From contig DATKAZ010000069.1 in assembly GCA_035514535.1 (NCBI GenBank), positions 124,001 through 188,000 on the forward strand: a stretch of 64,000 nucleotides of DNA. Reading direction: 5' to 3'. The notes beneath the pieces were generated by a model. It searched no databases. It worked only from the letters and a program-made list of their open reading frames with translations, and was not told the DNA's origin. The DNA is from XN24 sp035514535 (GTDB lineage Bacteria; Pseudomonadota; Gammaproteobacteria; Steroidobacterales; XN24). A program made the translations under genes and the position numbers. Position 1 is the first letter of the stretch, and every line of letters starts with the position of its first letter. Positions 18,186 to 27,042 of the stretch are shown one piece after another.

Positions 18186-20579
18186 ATGGACAAGCTCCTG
18201 ATCCTGGACGACGAAGTCACCATTGCGCAGACGATCGCCACGATCGCCGAACTCGCCGGACTCGAGGCGAGGATCACGACCAGCCCGGCGGAATTCTTCC
18301 GCCAGCTCGAAGAATGGCAGCCGACTCGTATCGCGCTGGACCTCGTCATGCCGGAGATGGACGGCGTACAGGTGATGGCAGAGTTGTCCAGGCGCGGCTG
18401 CCGGGCAAGGATCATCATCACCAGCGGCGTGGGCAGCCGGGTGCTCGACGCCGCCGGCCGTTCCGCCGCGGAGCACGGGCTGCGGATCGCGGGCATGCTC
18501 TCCAAGCCCTTCTCCCCGGCCGCGTTGCGCTCCCTGTTACTGGATACCGAGGCGCGCTCCGCCGGGCGGGCCCCCGGCCCTGCTGGACCGGATATCCAGT
18601 TGCGCCCGGAACACTTGCGCCAAGCGCTCGCCGAGCGCCAGCTGTATCTCGTCTACCAGCCGCAGATCGCCTGCGCCTCAGGCGCCGTGACCGGCTTCGA
18701 GGCGCTGGTGCGCTGGGCCCACCCCGAATTCGGCACGATCATGCCGGATCGCTTCATTCCCATGGCCGAATCGGCCGGGCTGATCGACGACCTCACGGAC
18801 CAGGTGCTCGAACTCGGCCTGGCGTGGTTGTCGCGGTCGTTCCCGAACGGAACCCGCAGCGGCACCGGGAGCGGCCTTGCCGGCAGCGAGGTGACGCTGT
18901 CCGTCAACATGTCGGCCGGCACCCTGGGCGACCGGGATTTCGTCGAAGACGCCTTGCGGGTGTGCAGGCGACATGCCATCGACCCCGCCCGCCTGATCCT
19001 GGAACTCACCGAGACCAGCGCGATGCGCGACCCGGTGGCCTCGCTGGACCAGCTCACTCGCATGCGCATGAAGAGCTTCCAGTTGTCCATCGATGATTTC
19101 GGCACGGGCTTCTCATCCATGCTGCAGCTCGCGCGCCTGCCTTTTTCCGAGATCAAGGTGGACAAGTCCTTCGTGATGACGGCGATGCAGTCCATGGAGT
19201 CCCGCGCGGTCGTGCGCTCGATCCTGGACCTGGGCGCGAGCCTGGGGCTGCGGACGGTGGCCGAAGGCGTGGAGGACAGCGCGACGCTGGAGTTTCTCAA
19301 GGGCATCGGCTGCGATATCGCCCAGGGATATTTCATTTCCCGGCCGATTCCGGGTGACGACGTGGCCGGCTGGATCGCGGCGAGGCAATCGCCTGCGGCC
19401 CGGTCGCAGCGACGGCAAACGGCGGCCCTCCGGGATGAGCCTGTGCAATCGTTCCCCTGGGACGATACCTTCCGCACAGGCATCCCGGATGTGGACCAGC
19501 GGCACGAGCGCATGGTGGAGCTGCTCAACCGCCTCGAGCACGCCCTGACGCACGAAGACACGGCCGCACTGAACGCGGAAGTGGATACGCTGGTCGCTGA
19601 CATCAGCGGGTACACCGCTTTCCATTTCCAGGAAGAAGAATCGATGATGGCCGAGCTCAACATGGATGCGCGCCACATCGAACAGCATCGCCGCGAACAC
19701 GCGGCGTTCCTGGCCGAGGTGCGCCAGCTGCACGCCACGACAGCTGCAGAGTCACGGCGTGAGATGCCCCCGCTGCTCGCCTACCTGATGCACTCACTGG
19801 CCTACCACGTGCTCCGCCTGGACCAGAGCATGAGCAGGCAGGTCGCGGCCATGCGCAATGGAAAATCGCCCGCCGAGGCTTATGCCGCCGACGGGGACCT
19901 GCGCGGGGCGAACGGGGAACCGCTGGTACAGGCGCTCGAGGGCCTGTATCAGATGGCCTCCCGGCGCAATCGCGACCTGCATGACGCGAAACTCGGCCTG
20001 GAGCAGAGCATCATCGAGCGTACCGCGGCCCTGAGCGAGGCCAACCGGCAGCTGGCCGTAATGGCGATGACGGATTTCCTTACGGGCATCCCCAACCGGC
20101 GCCATGCACTTGCCACGCTCGACCGCGAGTGGGGCGATCCGCGCAGCGACGCGCCCCCCGTGGCCTGCCTGATGATCGATGCCGACAATCTGAAGTTGAT
20201 CAATGATGCGCACGGCCACGCCGCCGGGGACGACGTGCTGAAAGGGCTGGCGCTGAAGCTCCGTGATGCCATCCGCAGCGACGATGTCGCCTGCCGCCTG
20301 GGCGGCGACGAGTTCTTCGTGATCGCCCCGACCACGACAATGGAAGGCGCCCTGCGCCTCGCGGAAAAGATCCGCCGGGACGTTTCAGAACTGCGCATTC
20401 CGGCCGGAGACACGCACTGGCACGGCAGCGTCAGCATCGGCGTGGCTGTGCGGGATGAAACCATGAGCGGCCCGGACGACCTGCTCAAGGCCGCCGACAC
20501 GGCCGCCTACGCGGCCAAGCATGCGGGGCGCAACCTGATCGCGACACAAAACGGCCCGGTGGAGCCCGCGCAATCCTGA
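18186..20579 (+). CDS. REC-EAL-hemerythrin-GGDEF c-di-GMP enzyme
   Basis: 797 residues. Receiver (1-125; Asp8/Asp9, phospho-acceptor Asp52 in ALDLVMPEMDG). EAL phosphodiesterase (about 138-400), apparently intact: FEALVRW, ELTETSAM, IDDFGTGFSS, KVDKSF, VAEGVED, QGYF. Hemerythrin-like domain (about 430-560) with di-iron ligands: DQRHERM, FHFQEEESM, HIEQHRREH and a final HVLRLD. GGDEF cyclase (about 620-790) with RLGGDEFFV and the RxxD inhibitory site RSDD just before it. It could therefore both make and break c-di-GMP, gated by phosphorylation and by O2, NO or redox at the di-iron site. The usual order is GGDEF then EAL; here it is reversed with hemerythrin between. It is 21 bases after the hybrid kinase and probably its target. 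Confidence 0.95.
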   Translation: MDKLLILDDEVTIAQTIATIAELAGLEARITTSPAEFFRQLEEWQPTRIALDLVMPEMDGVQVMAELSRRGCRARIIITSGVGSRVLDAAGRSAAEHGLRIAGMLSKPFSPAALRSLLLDTEARSAGRAPGPAGPDIQLRPEHLRQALAERQLYLVYQPQIACASGAVTGFEALVRWAHPEFGTIMPDRFIPMAESAGLIDDLTDQVLELGLAWLSRSFPNGTRSGTGSGLAGSEVTLSVNMSAGTLGDRDFVEDALRVCRRHAIDPARLILELTETSAMRDPVASLDQLTRMRMKSFQLSIDDFGTGFSSMLQLARLPFSEIKVDKSFVMTAMQSMESRAVVRSILDLGASLGLRTVAEGVEDSATLEFLKGIGCDIAQGYFISRPIPGDDVAGWIAARQSPAARSQRRQTAALRDEPVQSFPWDDTFRTGIPDVDQRHERMVELLNRLEHALTHEDTAALNAEVDTLVADISGYTAFHFQEEESMMAELNMDARHIEQHRREHAAFLAEVRQLHATTAAESRREMPPLLAYLMHSLAYHVLRLDQSMSRQVAAMRNGKSPAEAYAADGDLRGANGEPLVQALEGLYQMASRRNRDLHDAKLGLEQSIIERTAALSEANRQLAVMAMTDFLTGIPNRRHALATLDREWGDPRSDAPPVACLMIDADNLKLINDAHGHAAGDDVLKGLALKLRDAIRSDDVACRLGGDEFFVIAPTTTMEGALRLAEKIRRDVSELRIPAGDTHWHGSVSIGVAVRDETMSGPDDLLKAADTAAYAAKHAGRNLIATQNGPVEPAQS

Positions 20580-20637
20580 CCGGCGTAATCTTCGGCCCCT
20601 GCCGCGGGTCTTGTTGCGAAACGGGAGGCCCCTGCGA

Positions 20638-22800
20638 ATGACCCGACACGCCCGCAACACGAAGTTCGCGCGCCGGCGCTGGCTGATCGCCGCGATCGTC
20701 CTCGCCCTGGTCGTGCTGCTGTGGTCGTCGGGCGCCGGCGACGCTCTCACGCTCGAACAGCTCAAGTCCCGGCAAGCGGACCTGCAGGCCTGGGCCCGCG
20801 CCAACATGTGGCTCGCCAGCCTGCTGTACTTCGCCGGCTACGTGCTGGTGGTGGCGCTGTCCATCCCCGGCGCCATCGTCATGACGCTCGCCGCGGGGGC
20901 GCTGTTCGGCCTGCTGCATGGAACCGTGCTGGTGTCGTTCGCCAGCACGCTCGGCGCGACGCTCGCCTTCCTGGTCGCGCGCTTCCTGCTGCGCCAGCCG
21001 CTGCGCGACCGCTACGGCGCCCGCCTCCGGACATTCGACAAGGGCATCGAGCGCGACGGCGCCTTCTACCTGTTCACGCTGCGCCTGGTGCCGCTGTTCC
21101 CGTTCTTCATGATCAACCTGCTCGCCGGCCTGACGGCACTGCGCACCTGGACTTTCTTCTGGGTCAGCCAGCTCGGCATGCTGCCCGGCACGGTCGTGTA
21201 CGTTTACGCGGGCACACAGCTGGCGCGCATCGAGTCGCCCGGTGACGTCCTTTCTCCCGGCCTGATCGCGGCCTTCGCGCTGATCGGCCTGATGCCCCTG
21301 CTGATGCGCTGGCTTGCACGCGTAATGCAGGGGCGGCGCGTCTATCGCGATTACCGCCGGCCGCGGCGCTTCGATTACAACATGGTCGTGATCGGCGCAG
21401 GCTCGGCGGGCCTGGTCACGAGTTATATCGCCGCCGCCGCCAGGGCCAGGGTCGCGCTGATCGAGAAGCACCGCATGGGAGGCGACTGCCTCAATACCGG
21501 CTGCGTCCCCTCGAAAGCCCTGATCCGCGCGGCGCGCCTGCTCGCGGACGCGCGCGACGCGCAGCGCCTCGGGCTCGAGGGCGCGGAACTGCGATTCGAC
21601 TTCGCGCGCGTCATGGAGCGCGTCCAGGAAGTCATCCGCAAGATCGAGCCGCACGATTCGGTCGAGCGCTATACGGCGCTCGGCGTGGAAGTCATCGAGG
21701 GCGAGGCACGGCTCGTCTCGCCGTGGGAGGTCGAAGTGAACGGCCGGCGACTCACGGCGCGCAGCATCGTACTCGCGACCGGCGCCCGGCCGCTGGTCCC
21801 CGCCATCCCCGGGCTCGACCGGGTCGACTACGTGACGAGCGACACGATGTGGGGCATGCGCGAGCTGCCGGAGAAACTCGTCGTGCTCGGCGGCGGGCCG
21901 ATCGGCGCGGAGCTCGCGCAATGCTTCGCGCGCTTCGGCAGCGAGGTGACGATCGTCGAGATGGCGCCGCGCCTCCTGCCGCGCGAGGACGCCGACGCGG
22001 CGGCGGAAGTCGCGGCGCGTTTTCGCGCCGAGGGCCTGCGCGTCGCGACCGGGCACCGCGCAGTGCGCGTCGAGGCCGGCACCGCGGGGCAGAGCCTCGT
22101 CTGCGAGCACGACGGCCGGGAGGTCACGCTGCCGTTTGACCGGCTGCTGGTCGCACTCGGGAGGCGCGCGAATGTCGAGGGGTTCGGACTGGAAGAACTC
22201 GGCGTCGTGTTGAGCGAGCAGCAGACCATCGCGGTGGACGGCCTGCTGCGCACGAATTTCCCCAATATCTATGCCTGTGGCGACGTCGCCGGTCCCTACC
22301 AGTTCACGCACGTCGCGGCCCACCAGGCATGGTTCGCGGCGGTCAACGGGCTGCTGGCCCCCTTCTGGTCGTTCCGCGCGGATTACCGCGTCATCCCCTG
22401 GGCCACCTTCACGGAGCCCGAGGTCGCGCGCGTCGGCTTGTCCGAAGACGAGGCCCGCGCGCAGGGCATCCCCCATGAAGTCACCCGGTACGGCATCGAC
22501 GAGCTCGACCGCGCGATCGCGGACGGGACCGATTACGGCTTCGTCAAGGTGCTTACGCCGCCCGGCAAGGACCGGATCCTCGGCGCGACTATCGTCGGCG
22601 CCGACGCCGGCAACCTGGTGGCGGAATTCGTCTTCGCCATGAAACACCGCCTCGGGCTCAACAAGCTCCTCGGCACGATCCATGTCTACCCGACGATGAT
22701 GGAGGCCAACAAGTATGTCGCGGGAGCCTGGAAGCGCGCGCACGCGCCGCAGGCGGCGCTGCGCGTGGCGGAGCGCCTGCTCAATTGGCGCCGCGGCTGA
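20638..22800 (+). CDS. TVP38/DedA membrane domain fused to a flavoprotein disulfide reductase
   Basis: 720 residues. The N-terminal ~235 residues are a SNARE-associated/TVP38 (DedA-like) membrane domain with about six hydrophobic segments, including YVLVVALSIPGAIVMTLAAG and FYLFTLRLVPLFPFFMINL. The rest is a class-I pyridine nucleotide-disulfide oxidoreductase: FAD motif VIGAGSAGLV, redox-active GGDCLNTGCVPSK, NAD motif VLGGGPIGAELAQ, FAD motif IYACGDVAGPY and a dimerisation domain ending in HVYPTMMEANKYVAG. It resembles mercuric reductase and dihydrolipoamide dehydrogenase, but no HMA or lipoyl domain is present. ATG 20638 follows GGGAGG. The 3' end overlaps the next glycosyltransferase by 16 bases. 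A membrane-tethered reductase of unknown substrate is likely. Confidence 0.9.
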   Translation: MTRHARNTKFARRRWLIAAIVLALVVLLWSSGAGDALTLEQLKSRQADLQAWARANMWLASLLYFAGYVLVVALSIPGAIVMTLAAGALFGLLHGTVLVSFASTLGATLAFLVARFLLRQPLRDRYGARLRTFDKGIERDGAFYLFTLRLVPLFPFFMINLLAGLTALRTWTFFWVSQLGMLPGTVVYVYAGTQLARIESPGDVLSPGLIAAFALIGLMPLLMRWLARVMQGRRVYRDYRRPRRFDYNMVVIGAGSAGLVTSYIAAAARARVALIEKHRMGGDCLNTGCVPSKALIRAARLLADARDAQRLGLEGAELRFDFARVMERVQEVIRKIEPHDSVERYTALGVEVIEGEARLVSPWEVEVNGRRLTARSIVLATGARPLVPAIPGLDRVDYVTSDTMWGMRELPEKLVVLGGGPIGAELAQCFARFGSEVTIVEMAPRLLPREDADAAAEVAARFRAEGLRVATGHRAVRVEAGTAGQSLVCEHDGREVTLPFDRLLVALGRRANVEGFGLEELGVVLSEQQTIAVDGLLRTNFPNIYACGDVAGPYQFTHVAAHQAWFAAVNGLLAPFWSFRADYRVIPWATFTEPEVARVGLSEDEARAQGIPHEVTRYGIDELDRAIADGTDYGFVKVLTPPGKDRILGATIVGADAGNLVAEFVFAMKHRLGLNKLLGTIHVYPTMMEANKYVAGAWKRAHAPQAALRVAERLLNWRRG

Positions 22801-23489
22801 AGCTCTCGGTCATCGTGCCCGTCGGTCCGGGTGAGCCGGCCTGGCGCGCGCTGCTGGGCGACCTCGCGCAGCTGGAAGCCGGGGCGGAGATCATTCTCGT
22901 CGCCACGCCCGGGGCCTCGCCCGGCGATTTTGCGGGGTGGGACTACGGGCTGCGGGTCCCTGTGCGCTGGCATGAAACGACGGCGGGGCGCGCGCGGCAG
23001 CAGAATGCCGGCGCGGCGGTCGCCCGCGGCGAGACGCTCTGGTTCCTGCACGCCGATTCCCGCCTGCCCGCAACGAGCGTCGCGGCGGCACAGCGTTTTA
23101 CGGGGCGTGCCGCGTTGGGCTACTTCGACCTGCAGTTCGGCGACGATGGCCCAAGTCTCGTGCGGCTGAACGCGCTGGGTGCGTGGCTGCGCAGCCGCTG
23201 GCTGGGCCTGCCGTTCGGCGACCAGGGCCTGATCCTGCCGGCGACTCTGTTTCGCGCGCTGGGCGCATTCGACGAATCGCTGGCGGCCGGCGAGGATCAC
23301 GCGCTGGTATGGGCGGCGCGGCACGCGGGAGCACCGCTGGTGCCCGTGGGCGCGCCGCTGGTTACGAGCGCGCGTCGTTACGCCGAGGGCGGCTGGCTGC
23401 GCACCACCGCGCGACACGCCCGCGACACGATTGCCCAGGCGCGTCGCTTCGCCCGCGCGGCACCGGGCACCGGGCGGCGCCGGGAATGA
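22785..23489 (+). CDS. Family 2 glycosyltransferase (TIGR04283-like)
   Basis: 234 residues, GT-A fold. Starts KLSVIVPVGPGEPAW, has RWHETTAGRARQQNAG, the DxD-equivalent LHADSRLP, then FGDQGLILPATLFRALGAFDE and AGEDHALVW. This matches the 'transferase 2, rSAM/selenodomain-associated' group. The TTG start overlaps the reductase stop by 16 bases, implying translational coupling. The partner group (transferase 1, DUF2064) follows with an ATGA overlap. In other genomes these two transferases accompany a radical SAM/selenodomain protein, which is absent here. Acceptor and donor sugars are unknown. Confidence 0.85.
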   Translation: MAPRLKLSVIVPVGPGEPAWRALLGDLAQLEAGAEIILVATPGASPGDFAGWDYGLRVPVRWHETTAGRARQQNAGAAVARGETLWFLHADSRLPATSVAAAQRFTGRAALGYFDLQFGDDGPSLVRLNALGAWLRSRWLGLPFGDQGLILPATLFRALGAFDESLAAGEDHALVWAARHAGAPLVPVGAPLVTSARRYAEGGWLRTTARHARDTIAQARRFARAAPGTGRRRE

Positions 23490-24160
23490 GCGGCGGCGCG
23501 GCGATCTTAGTCAAGACACCCGGCCTGTCGCCGCTGAAGACCCGGCTCGCGGCCGGGCTGGGGCGGGACGCGGCCGAAAAGTGGTACCGGCTGGCGGCCC
23601 ATGCGGTGGCGGCGAGCGTGGCGCGCGTCCCGGGGCTGACCGCCTACTGGGCCGTCGCCGAGCCGCCCGCCCTGGCCGCCGGGGCCTGGCCCGGTCTCGC
23701 GCACATCAGGCAGGGCGAAGGCGAACTGGGCGCGCGCATGGGACGCGTGCACGCCGCTCTGCTCGAGCGGCACGAATTCGCGCTGTTGCTGGGGGCCGAC
23801 ACGCCGCAGATCGATCCCGCCCACCTCGTCGAGGCGGCTGAATGGCTGGCTGCAACGGAGCCGCGCCTCGTCATGGGCCCGGCGCGCGACGGCGGCTTCT
23901 GGCTGCTCGGCGCCAATCGCAACCCGACACGGGAGGACTGGCTGCGCAGCCCCTGCGGCCGGGAGGACACCGCGGCGGGCTTCCGGGCCGCGATGGAGCG
24001 CCATGGCGAATGGCGCCAGCTGCCGATGTTGACGGACGTGGACGTCGCGGACGACCTCAAGTCGATGCTGGCCGAGCTGGCGTCTCTCGCACGGCCCGCG
24101 CCCGAGCAGCTGCGCCTCGCCGCCTGGACGCGCGCGACGCTCGCGCGCCGGCACGCCTGA
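23486..24160 (+). CDS. DUF2064/TIGR04282 glycosyltransferase-like protein
   Basis: 224 residues. Begins GAAILVKTPGLSPLKTRLA, a nucleotidyl/glycosyl-transferase start resembling CofC-type guanylyltransferases. Then LLGADTPQIDP (metal-binding GADxP) and GPARDGGFWLLG, which are the DUF2064 hallmarks, and LPMLTDVDVADDL near the end. It is usually called 'transferase 1, rSAM/selenodomain-associated'. The start codon overlaps the previous stop (ATGA), making it the third gene of the reductase/glycosyltransferase operon. It probably transfers an activated sugar or nucleotide to the same product as its neighbour. Confidence 0.88.
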   Translation: MSGGAAILVKTPGLSPLKTRLAAGLGRDAAEKWYRLAAHAVAASVARVPGLTAYWAVAEPPALAAGAWPGLAHIRQGEGELGARMGRVHAALLERHEFALLLGADTPQIDPAHLVEAAEWLAATEPRLVMGPARDGGFWLLGANRNPTREDWLRSPCGREDTAAGFRAAMERHGEWRQLPMLTDVDVADDLKSMLAELASLARPAPEQLRLAAWTRATLARRHA

Positions 24161-24260
24161 GCCCGCGCCGCGCGACGAACCGTGCCGGGCCGCGGCGCTT
24201 CGGTTACGCTTAAGCGCTGCGATGCCGCGCGCAGGCGGCGAGAACAACAAGGAGCATCGG

Positions 24261-24503
24261 ATGGCGAAGACCCAGCGCAAGGCCGGCCTGGACATCGTGG
24301 TCAAGGTCACCGACAACGAGGACAACCTGCGGGGCCGGTTCCTGATCTCGGCGGGGAGCCTTTATTACTTCCGCAAGAATGCCAAGGAGCCTTCCCGCCG
24401 TTATTCCTGGCGCCAGCTCATCGAGATGATCGAGGATCAATCCGCGGCCAAGGGCCCGGCGAAGAAGGCGCCGGCGAAAGTCCCGAGTTCGCGCAAGCGC
24501 TGA
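24261..24503 (+). CDS. Small conserved basic protein, 80 aa, unknown function
   Basis: An 80-residue protein starting MAKTQRKAGLDIVVKVTD. The central part (NLRGRFLISAGSLYYFRKNA) alternates like a beta-sheet, and the Lys/Ala/Pro-rich tail (AAKGPAKKAPAKVPSSRKR) resembles a histone-H1-like or nucleic-acid-binding tail. AAGGAG 6-8 bases upstream of the ATG is a strong ribosome binding site and is why I use 24261 rather than an earlier ATG at 24222. It is convergent with the histidine kinase gene and transcribed alone. I do not recognise a named family. Confidence 0.65.
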   Translation: MAKTQRKAGLDIVVKVTDNEDNLRGRFLISAGSLYYFRKNAKEPSRRYSWRQLIEMIEDQSAAKGPAKKAPAKVPSSRKR

Positions 24504-24535
24504 CTGGCCGCCAGCCGCCGGCGGGCGCGCGCCGT

Positions 24536-25897
24536 TCAGGCCCCCGGCAGGATCACGGTAACCGCGGTGCCGCCCAGCGCGGAGCGCTCTACGGTGACCT
24601 CGCCGCCGTAGGCCGCGACGAGCTCGTTGACGACCGCAAGGCCGATTCCCTGGCCCGGGTGGCTCTCGTCGAGCCTCGCCCCGCGCGCCAGGGCCTCGGC
24701 GGCGCGCGCCGGGTCGAGTCCGCGGCCGTCGTCCTCGATCCGCAGGGCGATCATGCCGGTTGACGCCGCGCTCGCGCTGCAACGCACGCAGCCGCGGCCG
24801 TATTTCCATGCGTTGTCCAGCAGGTTGCCGAGAATCTCCTGCAGGTCGCCCTCGTCGCCGCGAAAACGGATCTCTTCCGGGATATCCAGCTCGCAGCTGA
24901 TACCGCGATCCGGATAGACCTTGTCGAGGGTCGCGGCAAGATCGCTCGCCACCGGCGCGACGGCGATGGGCGCGATGCCGACGCCACCCGCGGCGGCGCC
25001 GGCCGCGGCGCGGCGCAATTGCCAGCCGATGATCCGGTCCATGCGCGAGAGTTCCGCGCGGATCATGCCGAGTCGCTCGGGTGTGCCCGCGCCGGCGTCC
25101 GGCAGCAGCGTGCGCACGGCCGCGAGGGGGGTCTTGAGACTGTGGGCTAGATTGGCCAGGCTTTCCTGGTAACGCCGTTGCCGCCCCCGCTCGCGCCGCA
25201 ACAGCGCATTGAGGTTGGCCGCCACGCCGCGCAATTCCTCGGGCCAGTCGGCAGACAGCTGCTCGCGTCGCGCCGTCTCCATTTCGCGGATTTCCTGCTC
25301 GATGCTGCCGAGCGGCCGCATCACCCTGCGCAGCACGACGGCGAGCACGGCGAGCGTGGCCGCCGCGAGAGCGCCGAACCAGCCCACCAGCCCCAGGCGA
25401 AACGCGCGTCGCTGCGCCCGCCAGGGTTCCAGGCTCTGTGCCACGACGAAGCGGAACGACTCCGCCACGCCGTCCTCGAACTCCCAGTCGATGGTCATGC
25501 TGCTCAGGGCCAGCCCGGGACCGTCGGCCTCGGCCTGCTGCCATTGGTCGCGCGTGCCCGGCCGGCCCGCGGGGGGGAGGTCGAAGGTGATACCGAGCGC
25601 CGACGGGGACCGCCATATGGCTCGTCCGCGCGCGTCACGGATTTCGGCATGAAGCCCGGAGTCGGGGCTCAGCATGCGCCCGTCGGGCGGCTCCGGCAGG
25701 TGCAGGCCGTGGCTTTCTTCCACCGGCTCGGCCACTGCGATGAGGGCCATGAGCTGGGCCTCGAGCACCTGGTCGCGCGCCTGCGAAAGGCTCTCGCCCA
25801 GGCTCCACTCGAGCACCGCCACCGTCGCCCCGAAGAACACCGCGAGGGCGATCGCGAGGCTGACCAGTACGCGTTGGCGCAGCGAGTCTTTCGCCAC
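24536..25897 (-). CDS. Membrane sensor histidine kinase, PhoQ-like
   Basis: 453 residues. Two membrane helices (about 10-32 and 160-182) bracket a ~125-residue periplasmic sensor region rich in acidic residues. A HAMP-like linker follows, then HisKA with phospho-His in LANLAHSLKTPLAAV, and HATPase with N-box LGNLLDNAWKYG, G1 DDGRGL and G2 HPGQGIGLAVVNE. The HSLKTPL H-box and the layout recall PhoQ-type kinases, which sense divalent cations or envelope stress. Starts with GTG 7 bases after the stop of the response regulator. The unit runs PepSY protein, regulator, kinase. Confidence 0.9.
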   Translation of the reverse strand: MAKDSLRQRVLVSLAIALAVFFGATVAVLEWSLGESLSQARDQVLEAQLMALIAVAEPVEESHGLHLPEPPDGRMLSPDSGLHAEIRDARGRAIWRSPSALGITFDLPPAGRPGTRDQWQQAEADGPGLALSSMTIDWEFEDGVAESFRFVVAQSLEPWRAQRRAFRLGLVGWFGALAAATLAVLAVVLRRVMRPLGSIEQEIREMETARREQLSADWPEELRGVAANLNALLRRERGRQRRYQESLANLAHSLKTPLAAVRTLLPDAGAGTPERLGMIRAELSRMDRIIGWQLRRAAAGAAAGGVGIAPIAVAPVASDLAATLDKVYPDRGISCELDIPEEIRFRGDEGDLQEILGNLLDNAWKYGRGCVRCSASAASTGMIALRIEDDGRGLDPARAAEALARGARLDESHPGQGIGLAVVNELVAAYGGEVTVERSALGGTAVTVILPGA

Positions 25898-25904
25898 TCG
25901 CGGG

Positions 25905-26591
25905 TCAGTCCCTGCCGGCCGGCGTCAGCGCAAAGCGATAGCCGCGGCCGCGCAGGGTCTCGATCGGCTTCAGCGTGCCCTCGGGATCGAGCTTGCGGCG
26001 CAGCCGGCCGACGAATACCTCGACCGTGTTGCTGTCGCGATCGTAGTCCTGGTCGTAGAGCCGCTCGATCAGTTCGCCGCGCGAGACCACCTGGCCCGCG
26101 CGCAGCAGGAGGAACTCCAGCAGCCGATATTCGAAGCTCGTCAGCTCCACCGCCTCGCCGTACAACTCCACGCGTTGCGCCGCGGGCTCGAACTTCAAGG
26201 GGCCGAACTCGAGCACCGGTTGCGCCCAGCCGGCCGACCGCCGCACGAGAGCCTCCAGCCGCGCGAGCAGTTCCTCGGTATGAAACGGCTTGACCATGTA
26301 ATCGTCGGCGCCGGCCTTGAGGCCCGCGACCTTGTCCTGCCAGCGGTCGCGCGCCGTCAGGATGAGCACGGGGAGGTCGCGCTTGTCGCCGCGCAGAGCC
26401 GTGATCAGGTCCATCCCCGACATCTGCGGCAGGCCGAGATCGACGACCGCGACGTCGGGGGCCGACTCTTCCGCGAGGTAAAGGCCCTCGCGGCCGTCGG
26501 CCGCCTCGTCCACCTGCCAGCCGGCAGCCCGCATCGCGGCCGCCAGCCCATGCCGCAGGGTGTCGTCATCCTCGACCAGCAACGCGCGCAT
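25905..26591 (-). CDS. OmpR/PhoP-family response regulator
   Basis: 228 residues. Receiver (1-118): acidic VEDDD, phospho-acceptor Asp in VAVVDLGLP, Thr in LILTARD and Lys in MVKPF. A winged-helix DNA-binding domain follows (about 128-222) with LTSFEYRLLEFLL, YDQDYDRDSNTVEVFVGRL and ETLRGRGYRF. The recognition-helix region is very close to PhoP. It forms an operon with the kinase at 24536-25897 and is preceded by a PepSY-domain exported protein, an arrangement common for PhoPQ-like systems in Gammaproteobacteria. Confidence 0.92.
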   Translation of the reverse strand: MRALLVEDDDTLRHGLAAAMRAAGWQVDEAADGREGLYLAEESAPDVAVVDLGLPQMSGMDLITALRGDKRDLPVLILTARDRWQDKVAGLKAGADDYMVKPFHTEELLARLEALVRRSAGWAQPVLEFGPLKFEPAAQRVELYGEAVELTSFEYRLLEFLLLRAGQVVSRGELIERLYDQDYDRDSNTVEVFVGRLRRKLDPEGTLKPIETLRGRGYRFALTPAGRD

Positions 26592-26645
26592 TTCACTCGC
26601 CTCCGTCTCATCCGGCCCCGCGCCGGCCGGCCACCGGGCACAGGC

Positions 26646-26972
26646 TCAATAGATTCGCCCGGTCTCGGCGTCCACGTGATAAGTGCGCACGCGGCCGTCG
26701 TCGGTGAGGACCCGGATCCGGTGCACGGTGCGGCCCTTGTTGCGCTTGGTCTCCGCGCGCAACACCTGGCCGCCCGTCTGCTCGCGCACCATGCGCGTCG
26801 CCTGGGCCAGGCTGATGCCGTTGCCGGCCTGCGCCATGCGCAGCGGCTCGGCCCCCACGGGAGTGGTCGGCGCCACGGCCCCGCCGAACACCAGCGCCGC
26901 ACAGAGCAGCGCCGTCACGACGCCGCCGCGGAGGCGATCACGATGGCGGCAATGGCGGGAGGCGTTGCGCAT
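26646..26972 (-). CDS. Exported PepSY-domain protein, 108 aa
   Basis: A basic n-region and hydrophobic stretch (VVTALLCAALVFGG) form a signal peptide ending near AEP. The mature part is one PepSY domain: ISLAQATRMVREQTGGQVLR, then HRIRVLTDDGRVRTYHVDAETGRIY. PepSY domains often inhibit proteases or modulate periplasmic sensors. It is the first gene of the regulator/kinase operon (54 bases before the regulator) and could tune the kinase's periplasmic domain. Confidence 0.85.
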   Translation of the reverse strand: MRNASRHCRHRDRLRGGVVTALLCAALVFGGAVAPTTPVGAEPLRMAQAGNGISLAQATRMVREQTGGQVLRAETKRNKGRTVHRIRVLTDDGRVRTYHVDAETGRIY

Positions 26973-27042
26973 GGGCGGGTTACTCAGGGTCCTCGGGCAT
27001 GGCTAAGGGTGGAATCCCTGTGGTCTGAATGCAAGTCGGGAT

